Part shown: positions 61,003 to 64,000 of the stretch, in pieces
Layout: each line of letters starts with the position of its first letter
Position numbering within the stretch: position 1 is the stretch's first letter
Source of the DNA: Anastatus disparis
Lineage: Eukaryota; Arthropoda; Insecta; Hymenoptera; Eupelmidae
Length of the DNA: 64,000 bases
NCBI GenBank assembly: GCA_017163975.1
Contig: JAFFSR010000244.1
Coordinates: forward strand, 9,983,501 to 10,047,500
Direction: 5' to 3'
Program-made: the position numbers and the translations under genes
The notes under the pieces: generated by a model
Databases searched by the model: none
Seen by the model: the letters and a program-made list of their open reading frames with translations, nothing else
Told to the model about the DNA's origin: nothing

Positions 61003-64000
61003 AATAAAAACAATTAAATTCTTATTGAATACAAATATAGCCAAGTGTGAACTGAAAAGATAAGTTTCCCGAACGTCTATTTTATATTGATTAAAGTATT
61101 GAACATGAAAATTTTAGTAAAAGTTTAAGCAGTCAACAAGAGAGGTATCTTAATTTTAAAAAAATAATAAAACAATAAATTTTCGTTCAAATCTATTCAC
61201 TTTTAATTATATTTTATTAAATTTTAAAATTATGAAATTGAAAGTCTATGTATTTTACTCAATTGCATTTATAACGACACATTTTGTATAGTATATATTT
61301 ATATTTATCACCGAGTCATTATTTGTAATAGTTTTAATATCAAGCTGGTGTTTGTAATAATGTTATATTTTATAGAACAAAATTATATCTTTTGATATGT
61401 ATAATTTTAATATAATGAATTTGTATAAAAAATTTTATGTAACGATTGAAATTTAATTTGTATAAAAAACAATCCTGAAAGCAATTCTTTTTTCGTATTT
61501 TTATTGTATTTTTGTGTTGAATCAAATGTATATAATTAAAATAAATTTGTGGTAGATAAGGCTCGATTAAGTAAATTTAGCTATGGGGGTCGTCAGAGTG
61601 AACAAAGCACATGTAACTAAAATTAATATTTTTTTCTACAAGTTAAAATATAAATTGAGGTATCAGCCTACAATTTTATTTATCGATTATTGATTCTCAC
61701 CTTAGTACAAACATGTTTATAATAAAATAGTTTATGATAATTAAAATGTTAAACCGTGTATAGCGTTTCCTATTAAATTAAGATATAGAATTTTTTAATT
61801 TCGATACAATAAGTATTATAGTTTTTTGGAATTATGGAACATACACGTCATTCTAAAATTTTAGTTACTTATTTATGAAATTATAATTAAAATTGCAGTA
61901 GCTAAATTTTAAAATATATTGCACAAAATTTTTATATATAATGCAGAAAGAATCAACTACTATCATTGTTTTTTGTTTTCATGAAACTTCTAAGACATAA
62001 AATTAATAATATCTATATACCCTAGATATTAAGGAGTCGTTGGTGGTATTTCCATATAACAGAATTATTTTACAGGTAGAAGTTGGTATCCACAAACTTG
62101 GAAATTTCCAGTAACAGCTTTTGCTAGGTAAAAACGTTTTTTATGCGGTTACTAATTAAAATACTTATTTGAGAAACTTGTTTTGACTTGATTGCATTTC
62201 AAAATTTTTATTGAATATGTTGTGGATAAGAAAATTAGCCATAAAAATATTATCCAACTACATTTTCCCATGGCGTTATTACAGAAAATCTAAGTGAAAC
62301 CATTTTTATAATAATATACCATTCACGCTTTGCAACAAAATTTTAATAGTCATTTAAAAATGACAATAAATACGATCATAATGATGATTAATACTACTGA
62401 TATAGAATTCCAAGATATAATATTTTCATCAGAATTAAAATCAAATGAAAAAAAGTAATATCCTTTAACACGTCCAAGAGATATTAATGAAAAATTTATA
62501 TGAAAATCACTGCAATATAACAGATAATTATTTCATAATTTCTTATTATTATCGTTTACCATTATAACAATAACAGTTCAGTTTATTACTTCAGTTATAA
62601 TTTTAATTAGTGAAACATCAATGTCATCCACTCGATAAAGCTATCCATGAAGATTATTCACTTTATTTTGATATAATAAAATATTTTTTGCAAATGTTTC
62701 AACACTTTAACTCTTATTAAATTGAATGGATTTTATTAATGTATGGATATACTATGATTATAATTTAGCGAGGGAAATGATTAAAATTATCATTAAAATT
62801 GGATTTGCATTAAAAATTACTTTGAACAATTTTTCTACTAAATTAAATGTAATATGTAGTAATATTTGTTGGAAATTAACCAACTATTACTTACTTTGAT
62901 TTTAAATGTCATTGAACTTAATGATGTAGCGTCAATCAATTTATTCATTTTTTATGAGTATTTACTCGTTTTCATAAATCTTCATCTATCATTAAACGTA
63001 CGGTTTAATGAATCTCAAGCGGCAAATTTAAGTGGAGAAAAAAATAAAGAAAAAAAATGATTGCATATTGCTTTGGAATACTTATCATTTTTAATATTAT
63101 TTTTAAATGGCTTTTTTTCAAGCGTTTATTTATTAAAAGAATATTTACTTTTTAATTATGTTTTTTCGACTTAATTGTCTCTATTTATTTTATTAATTTA
63201 TACATTTGTTAATATACCACTCTACCATATATCATCGATTCGACAAATATGTAATAATTGTAATATTATCTAAAACAAATAATAAAAACACGATTAATAA
63301 ATATTTTTCAAATTAGAAAAAACCTCAATTTTTAACAATGGTTTCATAAATGAAAAATGCGTTTCAGAAATATAATATTTGAAATTTTCATTTTACATCA
63401 ACTAACATAATTTATCAATTCATTTTTACAAATGGCAATATTGTTTAAATTAAAATTTTAAAATATTTTCCTAAATTAAGAATATAGAAATTTGAAATTT
63501 TAATTTTTATCTAATAAAGTTACAACATTAAAATTTTGGAACCAATTGTCATTGTGAAATCTCAGTTGTGCTTATTTTTATAAAATATTACTTAATTTGC
63601 AAGTATATTGTAAAAACTTTTTTGATAACAAAAGAGGTCAATTACTACCTTTAGTTGTAAATTTTTTTAATAAAATTAATTCTCATTCATAAAATTAATA
63701 TTTATACATCCTAGACAGTATAGACACGTAGACATGTAAAATAAAACTCGGTCCAGAGTTCAAGGTCCTCGGATAGCTCGAGAACTTTTTCTAGTAACAT
63801 CTATATGAGCACGTATATCTGTATATAATACATCAAGCAACTCTTTCAAGTTCAAGTATAGAAAGGAACAGGTGGGAGAAATACCGGTCAACCTGTGGTG
63901 TATAGACTTCTTCTTTTTCTTCATTTTAACTTTATGGTATTGAGGATACAGCTAACTCGTATTAAAAAGTCTTATATACCGTAAGCTAAAAAGTTTTAAG
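61003..64000. other. Gene-free AT-rich stretch
   Basis: The SPEF1 3' UTR occupies the left edge. I see no further exon. The open frame at 62866-63060 is AT noise. A less AT-rich patch at about 63716-63910 (with GGTCCAGAGTTCAAGGTCCTCGG and GGTGGGAGAAATACCGG) might be the edge of another gene's regulatory region; TCAAGGTC there resembles an FTZ-F1/ERR monomer site. Confidence 0.5.
61587..61617. repeat. Scrambled SINE fragment
   Basis: GGGTCGTCAG, the SINE 5' end in sense orientation, is directly followed by GTGAACAAAGCACATGTAAC, an internal SINE block in antisense orientation. About 31 bp remain; an inverted or twin-primed and then deleted copy would explain it. Confidence 0.6.

Noticed and set aside
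1..64000. Bacterial operons, CRISPR arrays, rRNA genes, virus-like genes
   Set aside because: All recognised genes are intron-containing animal genes. No array of regular spacers, no rRNA cores and no viral gene set were seen.

Overview
The window is very AT-rich eukaryotic DNA with GT-AG introns. Its genes (a pickpocket-type DEG/ENaC channel, huntingtin, a THAP protein, beta4GalT7, SPEF1) fit an insect nuclear genome. The extreme AT content together with short introns suggests a hymenopteran such as a parasitoid wasp; that is inference, and no sequence search was possible.

Layout. 1-7413: no gene seen; repeats and inverted repeats. 7414-19817 (- strand): four phase-compatible exons forming the 3' part of an unrecognised, long-intron gene rich in Gln, Glu and His. 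19818-26148: mostly empty, with one SINE and a second tRNA-like repeat. 26149-32206 (+): complete eight-exon pickpocket channel gene. 33763-47001 (-): complete 27-exon huntingtin gene (2,949 aa), without an N-terminal polyglutamine tract. 48476-50690 (+): two-exon THAP/coiled-coil protein that keeps a P-element-transposase-like motif but no catalytic domain. 51952-54420 (-): six-exon cytosolic dipeptidase (CNDP) homologue with several active-site residues replaced. 54900-56687 (-): five-exon xylosylprotein beta-1,4-galactosyltransferase 7. 58338-61002 (+): four-exon SPEF1/CLAMP with a symmetric exon that encodes a membrane-spanning-like helix. 61003-64000: no gene seen.

I built every exon chain by matching splice sites, reading phase and protein homology. 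Each chain closes exactly in frame, which is strong internal support. The genes are unrelated housekeeping, channel and cilia genes. Huntingtin/THAP and beta4GalT7/SPEF1 are head-to-head pairs and may share promoter regions; pickpocket/huntingtin and THAP/CNDP are tail-to-tail.

A tRNA-derived SINE family is present in at least six near-complete copies plus one scrambled fragment, several of them inside introns. There are also several small inverted-repeat (MITE/foldback) elements. I found no bacterial-style system, CRISPR array or rRNA. The items most worth following up are the CNDP-like pseudoenzyme, the SPEF1 membrane-helix exon, the SINE family with its conserved 3' hairpin, the THAP protein and the unrecognised Q/E/H-rich gene.
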